Source of the DNA: Bacillota bacterium
Lineage (GTDB): Bacteria; Bacillota; Clostridia; Christensenellales; Aristaeellaceae
Length of the DNA stretch: 48,733 nucleotides
Direction: 5' to 3'
Assembly (NCBI GenBank): GCA_023392515.1
Contig: JAEVYX010000077.1
Span: 1-48,733, forward strand
Position numbers and translations under genes: made by a program. The stretch's first letter is position 1. Every line of letters starts with the position of its first letter. Below are positions 31,828 to 40,609 of the stretch, piece by piece. Below the pieces are notes generated by a model. The model saw only the letters and a list, made by a program, of their open reading frames with translations. It was not told the DNA's origin and ran no database searches.

Positions 31828-34071
31828 TTACCGGTCTACTGCGGAGCTATCCCTGTATTGAGTGGGTGTTATGCCAAAGGATTCTTTAAACTTGCGGGCA
31901 AAATACTGTACGCTGTTGTACCCTACCTGCTCGGATATCTGTTGCACAGGCTGGCTTGTTTCTTTCAGCATCCGGGAAGCCTCTTCCAGCCGCTTTTGAT
32001 TGATATATTCCGTAAAGTTCTTGCCTACCTGGGCTTTGAAAGTGCTGCTTAAATATTGGGGGGTAATCTCCATCAGGTCGGATACCTGGGTCAGGGAAAT
32101 ATCCTGCATATAATGGGTATCCACATATTGAACCGCCTGTAGAATTTTTCCCCCGCCGTGCTGCTGGGTTTCCTGCTGGATACAAGCGATGGCCTCCTTG
32201 CAAAAATGCTGCACGGACAGGCGGACCTCCTTGGGATGCAAAAAGCGGGCAGCACTTTCCAGGCTGATGGGCACAGGCCAGTTTGTAACCTCCGGCATAC
32301 GTTCTTTCAATACTACGGAAAGATAGGCTATCATCTGGAGCGCAGCTTCCTGAAGGGCTGCCAACGTCGCATTGTCTGTCATCACCATCCGGCTGAACCA
32401 TTCATGCACCATTTGCTCTACTGCTTGCCAATCCTCTACCAGAATATTGTTTGTAATGCTTTCCAGCCACCAATATTGCAAGCCCGGCACGCCTTTTTCC
32501 TTTTCCGCTTGGCTTGCGGCGTCCACAATGCCCTTGTCCTGACTTGCCGGAGCGCCGGCAATAGCCTGTATTGCTTTTGCATAGGGGCCGGAAATCTCCA
32601 TCAGGTCACGCACCGTTCCCCCTATGGCAAGCCGTGCATAAGGCCAGCTCTGGCTTAACTGGGTCAATATCTGTTGAAAAAGTTCCTGGGCAAGGGTAGT
32701 TTCCTGCACGGGACGGCTGATGATGCCGCAAAGCCTGTATTTTTCCATTTCCACCGCCAATGCTTCACAGCCTTCCTGGCTGCCAATGGCGTTGCGCATG
32801 CAGGATTCCAACTGATATCGGGCGATCCATCCATCCCATTTTTGGCTGATATCTCCCGACCTTAGCTCAGCGACAAAAACGGTAAATTCTCGTCCGGCGG
32901 TTTCAAACATGTAATTTTCCAGAATTTCATGAACTTCTTCCCGGGCCATGGCATTCCCCTCCAGCAAATGCTGAAGTACGCTGCCCAGAACCCGGCTGCG
33001 CCCGCTGTCCACACATTGTTCCAGGGCCATGCCATAGGCGGAGATGGCCGAAACCGCCTGGTTGATAAAGACAATGTCGTTGGGGGTGGGGGCAATTTCC
33101 TTGCCCTTGATTTTAATAAGCTCCAAGCGCGCGGCATAAGCCAGTTGGGAAATGGGCCGGTAAAAGACGTGGGCCAGCAGATAGGAAAACCCGATGCCCA
33201 ATGCGCTAAGGGCTGCAACAATTAAGAGGATCGCCCACAGGAAACGGTTTGTATCCAAGCCGGCTGTCTTTTGTGAAATGCTGACTACATACCGCCAAGG
33301 CATTACCTTAGAAGATACCTGCCTGTATCTGCTTCCAGTATCCGGCGTATTCCCATCTGCATCAGGCCAAGCGCCAGCGGGAAGCTCGCCCCGGAAGGAG
33401 GATGCCAGCACGCCGCCCTTTGCATCCAGCACAAAGCTGCCCGCTTCTTCCCATCCATACTGGGCGTATTGGTTCAATACATCCCCCCGCAGCGTGCAAA
33501 TTACAAAGTTGCGTCCCTTTTTCTGCTGTATGGGTATGCTCTTTCCAATGATAATCTGTACCGTTCCATTTTCCCTCTGCCGGACATGGATGCCATTGAC
33601 CTGCGCACTGGCAAGAAGCGTCCTGACAGGCTCCCAATCCAGCTCAGAGCCTTCCGGATAATAGCCCCTTTGGGACATCACCTTTTTATCGGCGCCAAAA
33701 TATACACCTATCACGTCGATGGCCGGGTTTGTGCTGGCACTGCTTTCCAGGCGCTTTCGAAGGTCCGCCAGCCTTTGCATTTTTTGCTCCATATTAAGTA
33801 ACAACGTCACCAGGTCGTTCATCTCCAGTTCCAGTGCAAAGCGGGTTACTTCGCCTTCCAACTGCACCAGGAGCGAATCCATTTGCGTGGCAAGAGCTTG
33901 CGCTGTACTTTCCAAACGGGCATCCAATTCCATATCCATACGCCGGGAGACAAAATAATATAAAAAGCCGCTGAAGGCCATAATGGGAATCAAAATAATA
34001 CAGATAAAGGAGGTGAAATACCGTACAAACAGATTGCTGCGCGGATTGGTATACTTCTCCTGATGCATCAT
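31828..34071 (-). CDS. Membrane-anchored AraC-family transcriptional regulator
   Basis: A 747-residue sensor-regulator. A first membrane helix (about 15-40, FICIILIPIMAFSGFLYYFV) and a second (about 290-315, FLWAILLIVAALSALGIGFS) bracket an extracellular domain of roughly 250 residues, probably a Cache-type ligand sensor. A cytoplasmic middle region follows. The last 100 residues are an AraC helix-turn-helix pair: ISLTQVSDLMEITPQYLSST and QQISEQVGYNSVQYFARKFK. Such proteins in Bacillota usually activate the neighbouring LplABC-type importer in response to an extracellular sugar. The ATG at 34071 has AAAGGTG six bases upstream; a GTG at 34080 is an alternative. It is monocistronic, closed by its own terminator. 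Confidence 0.9.
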   Translation of the reverse strand: MMHQEKYTNPRSNLFVRYFTSFICIILIPIMAFSGFLYYFVSRRMDMELDARLESTAQALATQMDSLLVQLEGEVTRFALELEMNDLVTLLLNMEQKMQRLADLRKRLESSASTNPAIDVIGVYFGADKKVMSQRGYYPEGSELDWEPVRTLLASAQVNGIHVRQRENGTVQIIIGKSIPIQQKKGRNFVICTLRGDVLNQYAQYGWEEAGSFVLDAKGGVLASSFRGELPAGAWPDADGNTPDTGSRYRQVSSKVMPWRYVVSISQKTAGLDTNRFLWAILLIVAALSALGIGFSYLLAHVFYRPISQLAYAARLELIKIKGKEIAPTPNDIVFINQAVSAISAYGMALEQCVDSGRSRVLGSVLQHLLEGNAMAREEVHEILENYMFETAGREFTVFVAELRSGDISQKWDGWIARYQLESCMRNAIGSQEGCEALAVEMEKYRLCGIISRPVQETTLAQELFQQILTQLSQSWPYARLAIGGTVRDLMEISGPYAKAIQAIAGAPASQDKGIVDAASQAEKEKGVPGLQYWWLESITNNILVEDWQAVEQMVHEWFSRMVMTDNATLAALQEAALQMIAYLSVVLKERMPEVTNWPVPISLESAARFLHPKEVRLSVQHFCKEAIACIQQETQQHGGGKILQAVQYVDTHYMQDISLTQVSDLMEITPQYLSSTFKAQVGKNFTEYINQKRLEEASRMLKETSQPVQQISEQVGYNSVQYFARKFKESFGITPTQYRDSSAVDR

Positions 34072-34126
34072 GTTTATCACCTTTTCACCATCTCAATTAA
34101 ACCTCCATACCGGAGTATCTACAAAT

Positions 34127-34135
34127 AGTATAACA
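34127..34135 (-). promoter_or_regulatory. Extended -10 promoter of the AraC-type regulator gene
   Basis: TGTTATACT on the minus strand fits TGnTATAnT, with no good -35 element. The start would be near 34120, about 50 bases before the ATG at 34071. Confidence 0.5.
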
Positions 34136-34222
34136 TACATTTCGCGGGAGCGTATTTAAAAATCACTGGGGACATAACAGGGCACCGCATGGCAGGAGGT
34201 TTTTTGCTTATCTGAGTATATT

Positions 34223-34251
34223 TGAGAAAATAAAATTTCCATGATATACTA
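34223..34251 (+). promoter_or_regulatory. Promoter of the M42 peptidase operon
   Basis: TTGAGA (34223-34228), 17 bases and TATACT (34246-34251) give a start near 34258, about 42 bases before the first peptidase gene. Confidence 0.75.
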
Positions 34252-34299
34252 ACACTATTCGCACATTCCCAGTGCGCCTAGTTGATAAGGAGGACCGTC

Positions 34300-35337
34300 A
34301 TGGATATAAAAGCCTATCTGTCGGAAGCGGCGGCACTGCCGGGGCTTTCCGGCAATGAACAGGCGGTGGCGGAATACGTGAAAAAGCAGTTTGAACCCTT
34401 CTGCGACGAAGTGTGGATTGACTGCATGTACAACGTCATCGCCCACAAAAAGGGATCGGGGCCCAAAGTGATGCTGGCCGCCCATCTGGATGAAATCGGG
34501 CTGATGGTAGTCAAAATCGAAGAGGATGGCTGTCTGCGCATGGGCAATGCAGGCGGGGTGGACCCCCGTATCCTGCCAGGTACCCAGGTGTGGGTATATG
34601 GCAAGGAAAAATTGTTTGGTACCATTGGTGCAAAGCCGCCTCACCTGCTTACCCCTGAGGATCAAAAAAAGAATTACCGCCGGGAAGATTTGTTTGTGGA
34701 TGTGGGCCTTGCGCCGGATAAGGTGCGGGAGCTTGTATCGGTGGGGGATTTGATTGCCTTCAATACCCCTGCAACGCTTTTGAAAAACGAACGGTTCGCC
34801 TGCAAGACCATGGATGACCGCGCCTGCGTAGGCATCCTTCTGTTGGCAGCAGAGCAGCTTTCCAAGATGCATCACGATGCGGATTTATACTTTGTGGCTA
34901 CAACGCAGGAAGAGGTGGGCAGCCGGGGTGCCCGGGCCGCAGCGTTTGACCTTGAACCTGATCTGGCCATCGCCCTGGATGTCTGCCATGCCACTATTCC
35001 CGGAAGCCGCCCGGACACTACCTGCGACATTGGTAGCCTGGCCGTAGCAGTCGGTCCATTTTTGCAGCCCAAGCTGCAAAAGCGCCTGATGGAAACGGCA
35101 AAGAAGCATAATGTGACTGTGCAAACAGAAGTGGATGCCAGGAGTACCTATACCGACTGTGATGAAATTCAGATCAGCCGGGCCGGGGTTCCTTCCATTT
35201 TACTTGAACTGCCCCTGAAATATATGCATACCACTGTTGAAACCATTGACCTTCATGCCCTGTCGGAAGGTGGGCGGCTGTTGGCCCATTATCTATCGGA
35301 GCTGTCCGCAGATTGGGAGGATGACTTATGGATTTAA
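34300..35337 (+). CDS. M42 family metallopeptidase (glutamyl aminopeptidase/cellulase M-like), copy 1
   Basis: A 345-residue dinuclear-metal aminopeptidase of the TET/PepA clan. Metal and catalytic residues are complete: H62 and D64 (AAHLDEIG), D172 (TMDDRAC), E204 and E205 (TQEEVGSRG), D227 (IALDVCH) and H310 (KYMHTTVE). It is cytoplasmic and would trim peptides from the N-terminus, usually as a dodecameric tetrahedron. The ATG at 34300 has AAGGAGGA upstream. It is the first of three tandem M42 genes, and its end overlaps the next start by ten bases. Confidence 0.92.
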   Translation: MDIKAYLSEAAALPGLSGNEQAVAEYVKKQFEPFCDEVWIDCMYNVIAHKKGSGPKVMLAAHLDEIGLMVVKIEEDGCLRMGNAGGVDPRILPGTQVWVYGKEKLFGTIGAKPPHLLTPEDQKKNYRREDLFVDVGLAPDKVRELVSVGDLIAFNTPATLLKNERFACKTMDDRACVGILLLAAEQLSKMHHDADLYFVATTQEEVGSRGARAAAFDLEPDLAIALDVCHATIPGSRPDTTCDIGSLAVAVGPFLQPKLQKRLMETAKKHNVTVQTEVDARSTYTDCDEIQISRAGVPSILLELPLKYMHTTVETIDLHALSEGGRLLAHYLSELSADWEDDLWI

Positions 35338-36341
35338 AAACCCTTTGCTTGATTCGGGGTGTCAGCGGCCATGAGCAGGAAATCCGCAAACAGCTCATGG
35401 AGGCCTGCAAACCCCTCTGCGACAGTTTATCCCTTGACCGCATGGGTAACGTGGTAGCTTTTAAAAAAGGAACTGATGCGCAAGCACCCCATGTGCTACT
35501 TGCGGCGCATATGGACGAGGTAGGCTTTATCGTTACCTCTGCCACCGATGAAGGCTTGCTGCGCATTCAGCCCATAGGCGGCATTGACCCCAGGGTAATC
35601 ATCAGCAAACGCGTACTGGTGGGGGACAAAGCAATTCCCGGAGTGATTGGCGCCATGGCCATCCATCTGCAAACGCCAGACGACCGGCAGCGGGTATTGA
35701 ATTATGACAGCCTGTACGTGGATATCGGCGGAAAGAACAAGGAGGACGCCATGTCCGATTGTCCGGTGGAAAGCTACATCACCTTTGATACCCCCTATAC
35801 GCCCTTTGGCGACGGTTTCGTATGCGCAAAGGCCCTGGATGACAGGGTGGGCTGCCTGACGCTTTTGAAAGTGTTGGAAAACAACTATCCCGGGGATGTG
35901 ACATGCCTTTTCACCTCCGAGGAGGAGGTCGGCTGCCGCGGCGCCGCAGGCGGCGCATTTCACACCAATCCGCGTTTTTGCCTGGTGCTGGAAGGCACTA
36001 CCTGCAACGATCTGGGTGACGTGCCTGGCGCGCAAGAGGTTTGCCGTGCGGGAGACGGGGTAGCGGTAAGCTTTATGGACAATGCTTCCCTGGCTTACCG
36101 GCCCTTGTTCAATGCGATACTGCGCACCGCAAGGGAGAACAACATTCCCCATCAGGTAAAGCGCAGCGTCAGCGGCGGCAATGACAGCGGTTCCATTCAT
36201 AAATCCCGGTCCGGAATTGCTACCTGTGTACTCAGCGTACCCTGCCGCTATATTCACAGCCCATCCTCCGTGGTAAAGCTTACTGATGTGGATGCCCAGT
36301 TCGCGCTTACCGACGCATTTTTAAGACACCCCGTGTGCTAA
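35328..36341 (+). CDS. M42 family metallopeptidase, copy 2
   Basis: A 337-residue M42 peptidase. H61 and D63 (AAHMDEVG), the bridging Asp in ALDDRVG, the EEEVGCRGA catalytic loop and the final His in CRYIHSPSS are present. The position that carries Asp in copies 1 and 3 (ALDV) is Glu here (CLVLEGTTCNDLG), a variation that also occurs in a subgroup of the family and keeps a metal-binding acid. It overlaps copy 1 by ten bases and ends 21 bases before copy 3, so the three are one operon. Substrate preference is not readable. Confidence 0.9.
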   Translation: MDLKTLCLIRGVSGHEQEIRKQLMEACKPLCDSLSLDRMGNVVAFKKGTDAQAPHVLLAAHMDEVGFIVTSATDEGLLRIQPIGGIDPRVIISKRVLVGDKAIPGVIGAMAIHLQTPDDRQRVLNYDSLYVDIGGKNKEDAMSDCPVESYITFDTPYTPFGDGFVCAKALDDRVGCLTLLKVLENNYPGDVTCLFTSEEEVGCRGAAGGAFHTNPRFCLVLEGTTCNDLGDVPGAQEVCRAGDGVAVSFMDNASLAYRPLFNAILRTARENNIPHQVKRSVSGGNDSGSIHKSRSGIATCVLSVPCRYIHSPSSVVKLTDVDAQFALTDAFLRHPVC

Positions 36342-36362
36342 CGCATGGAAGGAGTAAATGCT

Positions 36363-37355
36363 ATGTATGAAATTCTTGAAAAGGTTTTAAAGCCTATCGG
36401 CCCCACCGGCGCAGAGCATACGGTGGCTGAAACCATCCGCCCGCTCATTGCACCCTATGTCACATCCCTGGAAACGGATGTGATGGGCAATCTCATTGCC
36501 GTCAAGGAAGGAAAAAAAGGCGGTAAGCGCATATTGTTCAGCGCCCACATGGATCACATCGGCTTTGTAGTGACGGACATTGAAAAGGAAGGTTTCCTGC
36601 GGGTGATGCCGCTGGGCGGCATCAACATTAATGTATCCCTCACCCGGCACGTAACATTTCAAAACGGGGTGAATGGCGTGCTGGTTAGCCAGCCTTTGGC
36701 CCACGGGGAAGCCCAGGCCATGAAGCATCTGTTTATCGACATTGGCGCCCAAAACAAGGAAGAGGCACAGGCCTTGGTACAAATCGGCGATGCTGCTGTT
36801 TACGCCAACGATTGCTTCCGTCTGGGCAATCACAGGGTAGCCTCCCCCGCAATGGATGACCGCTGCGCCTGCGCGCTGCTGGTGTCTTTGCTTAGAACGG
36901 TTAAAGACCCGGAAAACACCATTCTTGCCGTCTTCTCCACCCAGGAGGAAGTTGGGCTCAGGGGCGCGAAAACTGCCGCTTTTGCCCTAGAACCCGACCT
37001 GGGCGTGGCCCTGGATGTGACGCTGTGGGGGGATACGCCGGAGGTCAAGCTTCCGGCTTTGAAATTGGGGGAAGGCCCTGCCGTGAAGATTATGGACCAT
37101 TCCAGCATTTCCAGCCCCGTGGTCCGGGATGCGCTCTTTGCGGCCGCCAAGGAGGCGGGGGTTAACGCCCAGCGGGAGGTGCTGCCCTTTGGTGGGACTG
37201 ATGCCGGAGCCATTCAGGGAGCCCGGGGCGGCGTGCCCGTCGGCACTGTTTCCATTCCCTGCAGGTATGTACACAGCGCGTGCGAAGTAATTGACATGCG
37301 GGATATGGAAGGCGCTCTGAAGCTGCTTGATGCGTTTGTAAAGCAGACATTTTGA
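36363..37355 (+). CDS. M42 family metallopeptidase, copy 3
   Basis: A 330-residue M42 peptidase with a complete metal set: the FSAHMDHIG His and Asp, AMDDRCACA, TQEEVGLRGAK, VALDVTLWGDTP and the terminal His in CRYVHSACE. The ATG at 36363 has AAGGAG eight bases upstream; the ATG at 36345 lies upstream of that site and is less likely. It is the last gene of the three-gene operon and is followed by a stem-loop. Confidence 0.9.
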   Translation: MYEILEKVLKPIGPTGAEHTVAETIRPLIAPYVTSLETDVMGNLIAVKEGKKGGKRILFSAHMDHIGFVVTDIEKEGFLRVMPLGGININVSLTRHVTFQNGVNGVLVSQPLAHGEAQAMKHLFIDIGAQNKEEAQALVQIGDAAVYANDCFRLGNHRVASPAMDDRCACALLVSLLRTVKDPENTILAVFSTQEEVGLRGAKTAAFALEPDLGVALDVTLWGDTPEVKLPALKLGEGPAVKIMDHSSISSPVVRDALFAAAKEAGVNAQREVLPFGGTDAGAIQGARGGVPVGTVSIPCRYVHSACEVIDMRDMEGALKLLDAFVKQTF

Positions 37356-37359
37356 ATAG

Positions 37360-37396
37360 AATAGCGGGGAGGGCTTTAAAAGTCCTCCCCGCTATT
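37360..37396 (+). other. Stem-loop after the M42 operon, probable terminator
   Basis: AATAGCGGGGAGG (37360-37372) and CCTCCCCGCTATT (37384-37396) form a 13-bp GC-rich stem. The plus strand continues AAAAAGC rather than with T residues, so it is an atypical terminator. On the minus strand it is followed by only a few T residues. Confidence 0.6.
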
Positions 37397-37464
37397 AAAA
37401 AGCATTTGCTATGCAAGGGAATGGGGAAGGTTTGTTTTGTTTCCCTATTAGATGAGGTGATTCC

Positions 37465-39438
37465 GTGACGGCGGTTTTTTTCTTGCTTCTGTATCTTGGC
37501 GGTGGGCTGATGATCGTCCGGCTTTTGTTACCAGGGCACAAACCGCTGACGCGGATTTGGCTGGGATTATGCCTGGGGCTGATGCTCTTTATGTGGCTGC
37601 CGGCCTTGCTGGCGTTTTTTTTCAAGTTCAGCGCAGCGGCCCATTGGCTATCCTTAATCCTATTGGCATTGGTAATAGGCATCTCCTTCCTTTTCCGGGA
37701 CAAGCGCCCTGCCAGAGGATGGGATGAGGAAGAAACAAAATTCCTGAAAATTCTGTTATGGGTTGCGCTGCCCTTAACCTTGCTGGGGGGGTATCTTCAA
37801 TATACCCACAACATCCGGGCTGCAGCAGATGGAACTTATCATGTGGGGCAAAGCACGTACGGCGATTTGCCGCTCCACCTTGGAATCGTCACAAGCTTAC
37901 GGGATGCCGCCTTTCCTCCGGATTACAGCATTTTGCCGGGCGAGCTGCTCTCCTACCCATTTTTGATGGACAGCCTTTCCACCAGCCTTTATCTTTTTGG
38001 TTTTTCCTTGCAATTGTCTTTGCTGGTGCCCGGTACGCTGATGATGGCCTTGTGTTTTGCGGGCTATTTGCTGCTGGCCAGGGAAGCTGCCGGCAGCAAG
38101 CGGGCTTGTATCCTGGCCGCCCTTTTCTTTTTTCTCAATGGCGGGCTGGGCTTTTTATACAACTTTGATCTGAGTGCAGGCGATGTGGGGGAACGGCTTA
38201 AGCAAATCATGGAGGGCTACTATCAAACACCCACCAACCAGCCGGAGCCATACAACCTGCGCTGGAGCAATGTGATTGCCGACCTGATGATTCCCCAACG
38301 CACCATCCTGGGTGGCTGGTGCATGGTGCTGCCGCTTTTGTATTTGCTATACACCGCCTTTGCCCCGCACAGACAGGAAGAACACCCGGCAAATTACCGC
38401 CAGCTGCTTCTATTGGGCGTTTGGGCTGGGGGAATGCCCTTACTGCATACCCATTCCTTTCTGGCTTTAGGCCTAATCAGCCTGGGCTTTTTGGGCTATA
38501 CCCTGCTGCACGCCAAATCAGAAAACAGGCTGCAAGTATTTTTACCTTGGCTTTTCTACGGAGCAATTGCTGTTCTCCTGGCCGCCCCGCAATTGTTCAC
38601 TTGGACCTTTACCCAATCAGCAGGCAGCGACCATTTTCTTCAATTTCAGTTCAACTGGGTAAATAATCCCGGCAATGGGGGCATGATCGACCTATATTTA
38701 TGGTTTTACCTGAAAAATGTCGGACTGCCCGTAATTCTACTCCTTTGCGCGCTGGTGGAAAAAAACCCCCGCCATCGCTTTTTGGCAGCAGGCGCATTTT
38801 GCATTTTTATAGCAGCAGAATTGATCCGATTCCAGCCCAACGAATATGATAACAACAAACTTTTTTATATATGGTATATGCTTTGCGCAATCCTGGCGGC
38901 TGATTATGCAGTAACCATGTTTGACAGGTTGCGGGGGCTGCGGGGGCGTTACGTGCTCGCAGGGTTTGCCACCCTATGTTTTTTTGCAAGCGCCGGGCTT
39001 ACCCTTGCCCGGGAAGTGGTAAGCGACTACCAGTCCTTTTCTAAACAGGATATTGAAGCAGCTGCTTACATTGAGGAAAACACCCCCCAGCATGCCGTAT
39101 TCATGACAGGGTATCAACAGCATTTGAACCCTGTAAGTGCTTTGGCAGGGCGCACCATTGTCTGCGGCCCGGACCTCTGGCTTTACTTCCATGGGTTCAG
39201 CACCCAGGACCGCCATCTGGACATTGCCCGTTTTTATCAGGACCCGGCCAATAATCTGGATGTTTTAAAGAAATATCAGGTGGAATATATCCTGATCTCC
39301 AGCTATGAGCGAACGAATTTTCTGATAGACTATGAAGGCATTGAAAAGCTGTTTCCCTTATGCTACTCAGGAGATACAGGAGAAATTTCCATCTTCTATG
39401 TGCCCGGCTCTGTTTTGGACAACCTTCCGGAGGGGTGA
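37465..39438 (+). CDS. Polytopic membrane protein, probable GT-C fold glycosyltransferase
   Basis: A 657-residue membrane protein with roughly twelve hydrophobic segments and a soluble C-terminal tail from about 525. In the first large external loop (about 115-150) the motif YGDLPLHLGIV supplies an acidic and a basic residue, as in GT-C enzymes such as the dolichyl-phosphate-mannose type, which use polyprenyl-phosphate sugars. The C-terminal soluble part (AAYIEENTPQHAVFMTG, YQVEYILISSYE) also resembles GT-C transferases. The start is a GTG at 37465 with GAGGTG five bases upstream. A 72-residue protein and a GtrA protein follow within 240 bases, which supports a role in polyprenyl-linked sugar transfer to the cell envelope. 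The acceptor is unknown. Confidence 0.7.
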   Translation: MTAVFFLLLYLGGGLMIVRLLLPGHKPLTRIWLGLCLGLMLFMWLPALLAFFFKFSAAAHWLSLILLALVIGISFLFRDKRPARGWDEEETKFLKILLWVALPLTLLGGYLQYTHNIRAAADGTYHVGQSTYGDLPLHLGIVTSLRDAAFPPDYSILPGELLSYPFLMDSLSTSLYLFGFSLQLSLLVPGTLMMALCFAGYLLLAREAAGSKRACILAALFFFLNGGLGFLYNFDLSAGDVGERLKQIMEGYYQTPTNQPEPYNLRWSNVIADLMIPQRTILGGWCMVLPLLYLLYTAFAPHRQEEHPANYRQLLLLGVWAGGMPLLHTHSFLALGLISLGFLGYTLLHAKSENRLQVFLPWLFYGAIAVLLAAPQLFTWTFTQSAGSDHFLQFQFNWVNNPGNGGMIDLYLWFYLKNVGLPVILLLCALVEKNPRHRFLAAGAFCIFIAAELIRFQPNEYDNNKLFYIWYMLCAILAADYAVTMFDRLRGLRGRYVLAGFATLCFFASAGLTLAREVVSDYQSFSKQDIEAAAYIEENTPQHAVFMTGYQQHLNPVSALAGRTIVCGPDLWLYFHGFSTQDRHLDIARFYQDPANNLDVLKKYQVEYILISSYERTNFLIDYEGIEKLFPLCYSGDTGEISIFYVPGSVLDNLPEG

Positions 39439-39440
39439 TT

Positions 39441-39659
39441 ATGGAGGAATTTTTGCGCTACTCTGTCAGCCATCAAAAGCGAATCAAAGTTTTTTTGATG
39501 GCGGACGACCATGTTATACAGCAAAATATACTCGTATTAAGTTTCACAAAGGATGACTTTACCTATGTAGGGCCACAGAGCAAAACGCCCCGAACCCTGC
39601 CGTTGAGCGCTTTGTTATCAGCCGGATACGCTCGGGGAGACTCAGGAGAAACGCAATGA
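39441..39659 (+). CDS. Small protein of unknown function (72 residues)
   Basis: It begins MEEFLRYSVSHQKRIKVFLM and is predicted to be mostly beta-strand with no membrane segment. The short C-terminal pattern PRTLPLSALLSAGYA loosely recalls small WYL-like domains, but I do not recognise a family. The ATG at 39441 has GGAGGGG upstream and begins two bases after the stop of the membrane protein. GtrA follows after 13 bases, so it is very likely translated as part of that operon. Confidence 0.65.
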   Translation: MEEFLRYSVSHQKRIKVFLMADDHVIQQNILVLSFTKDDFTYVGPQSKTPRTLPLSALLSAGYARGDSGETQ

Positions 39660-39672
39660 GAAAGGATGCCTT

Positions 39673-40098
39673 ATGAAAAAGCTGTTAGCGCTGTTAAACG
39701 ACCGTGCCCGTATAACGGAATTGATACTTTATGTGTTTTTTGGTGTGCTTACCACCCTGATAAACCTTGTCTGCTATTGGGCTTTTAGAAACCTGTTGGG
39801 CATTCAGTACCAAGTTTCCAGTGTGCTTGCCTGGATTGTGGCTGTACTCTTTGCCTTTGTGGTGAACAAGCTGGTAGTCTTTCGCAGCAAAAGCATGGAG
39901 CGCGGCCTGCTATTGCGGGAAGCCTCTTCCTTCTTTGGTGCCAGACTGATATCTTTGATTCTGTTTGATGTGGCAGGCCTTTGGCTGTGCGTGGATGTAT
40001 TTGGAATGGATGATATCTTTGCCAAACTGGTGATGAATGTAATGGTCGTCATTTTCAATTATATAGCCAGCAAGCTGGTCATTTTTCAAAAGAAGTAA
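39673..40098 (+). CDS. GtrA family membrane protein
   Basis: A 141-residue protein with four membrane segments. FFGVLTTLINLVCYWAFRN, VLAWIVAVLFAFVVNKLVVF and the terminal NYIASKLVIFQKK are typical of GtrA/DPMS. The family takes part in moving or supplying polyprenyl-phosphate-linked sugars across the membrane for polysaccharide or glycan modification. Its place directly behind the GT-C-like protein suggests it flips the lipid-linked sugar which that enzyme uses. Confidence 0.9.
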   Translation: MKKLLALLNDRARITELILYVFFGVLTTLINLVCYWAFRNLLGIQYQVSSVLAWIVAVLFAFVVNKLVVFRSKSMERGLLLREASSFFGARLISLILFDVAGLWLCVDVFGMDDIFAKLVMNVMVVIFNYIASKLVIFQKK

Positions 40099-40117
40099 GA
40101 TAAGCAGGAGGTGTAAT

Positions 40118-40531
40118 ATGCCTGAAATAAGCAGTCCGGAACTGATCATGCTATACCACCTGGGTCAAGAGGATCCAGACGGCATCAAGGTGCAATCCGT
40201 TTTGCGGAGCATGGAAATATCCTTTCGGGAAATTCATCTGGAAGACCTGGGGCAAAGCGTCGGCACGCTGGCCGGGTTATCCAATCCCGCAGCCGCGGAG
40301 CCCGTGCTTCAGGAACCGCTTGGCGCGGCAATGCTATTTGTCGGATTTTCAAAGGACAGGCTGCAGGAAGTGCTGGCTCGTTTGCGTGATACACAGGCTG
40401 GCTTGACTTCTCTCAAAGCTATGCTGACGCAGCATAACCAAGCCTGGCGTTTTTTCGATCTTCTCATAGAGCTAAAAAAAGAACGGGATACTATCGCGCA
40501 AATGGGGCGAGCCCATTCTCCCACAAGGTAG
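40118..40531 (+). CDS. DUF3783 domain protein
   Basis: A 137-residue protein. AMLFVGFSKDRLQEVLARLR and LKAMLTQHNQAWRFFDLL (about residues 70-120) match the DUF3783 pattern, a small cytoplasmic domain of unknown function common in Clostridia. The ATG at 40118 has AGGAGGTG upstream. It is the last gene before a terminator, 19 bases after GtrA. Confidence 0.8.
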   Translation: MPEISSPELIMLYHLGQEDPDGIKVQSVLRSMEISFREIHLEDLGQSVGTLAGLSNPAAAEPVLQEPLGAAMLFVGFSKDRLQEVLARLRDTQAGLTSLKAMLTQHNQAWRFFDLLIELKKERDTIAQMGRAHSPTR

Positions 40532-40568
40532 CCGTCTTGTACGCTGAAAGATACCACCATCATACAAT

Positions 40569-40609
40569 AAAGGGCATGTCCTTTCACGCACGAAAGACAT
40601 ACCCCTTTT
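40569..40609. terminator. Intrinsic terminator between convergent genes
   Basis: AAAGGGCATGTCCTTTC and GAAAGACATACCCCTTT form a long stem with a few mismatches and a six-base loop, followed by TTTTATTTTTTC on the plus strand. It ends the DUF3783 transcript and reaches the stop codon of the opposite J-domain gene. Confidence 0.75.
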
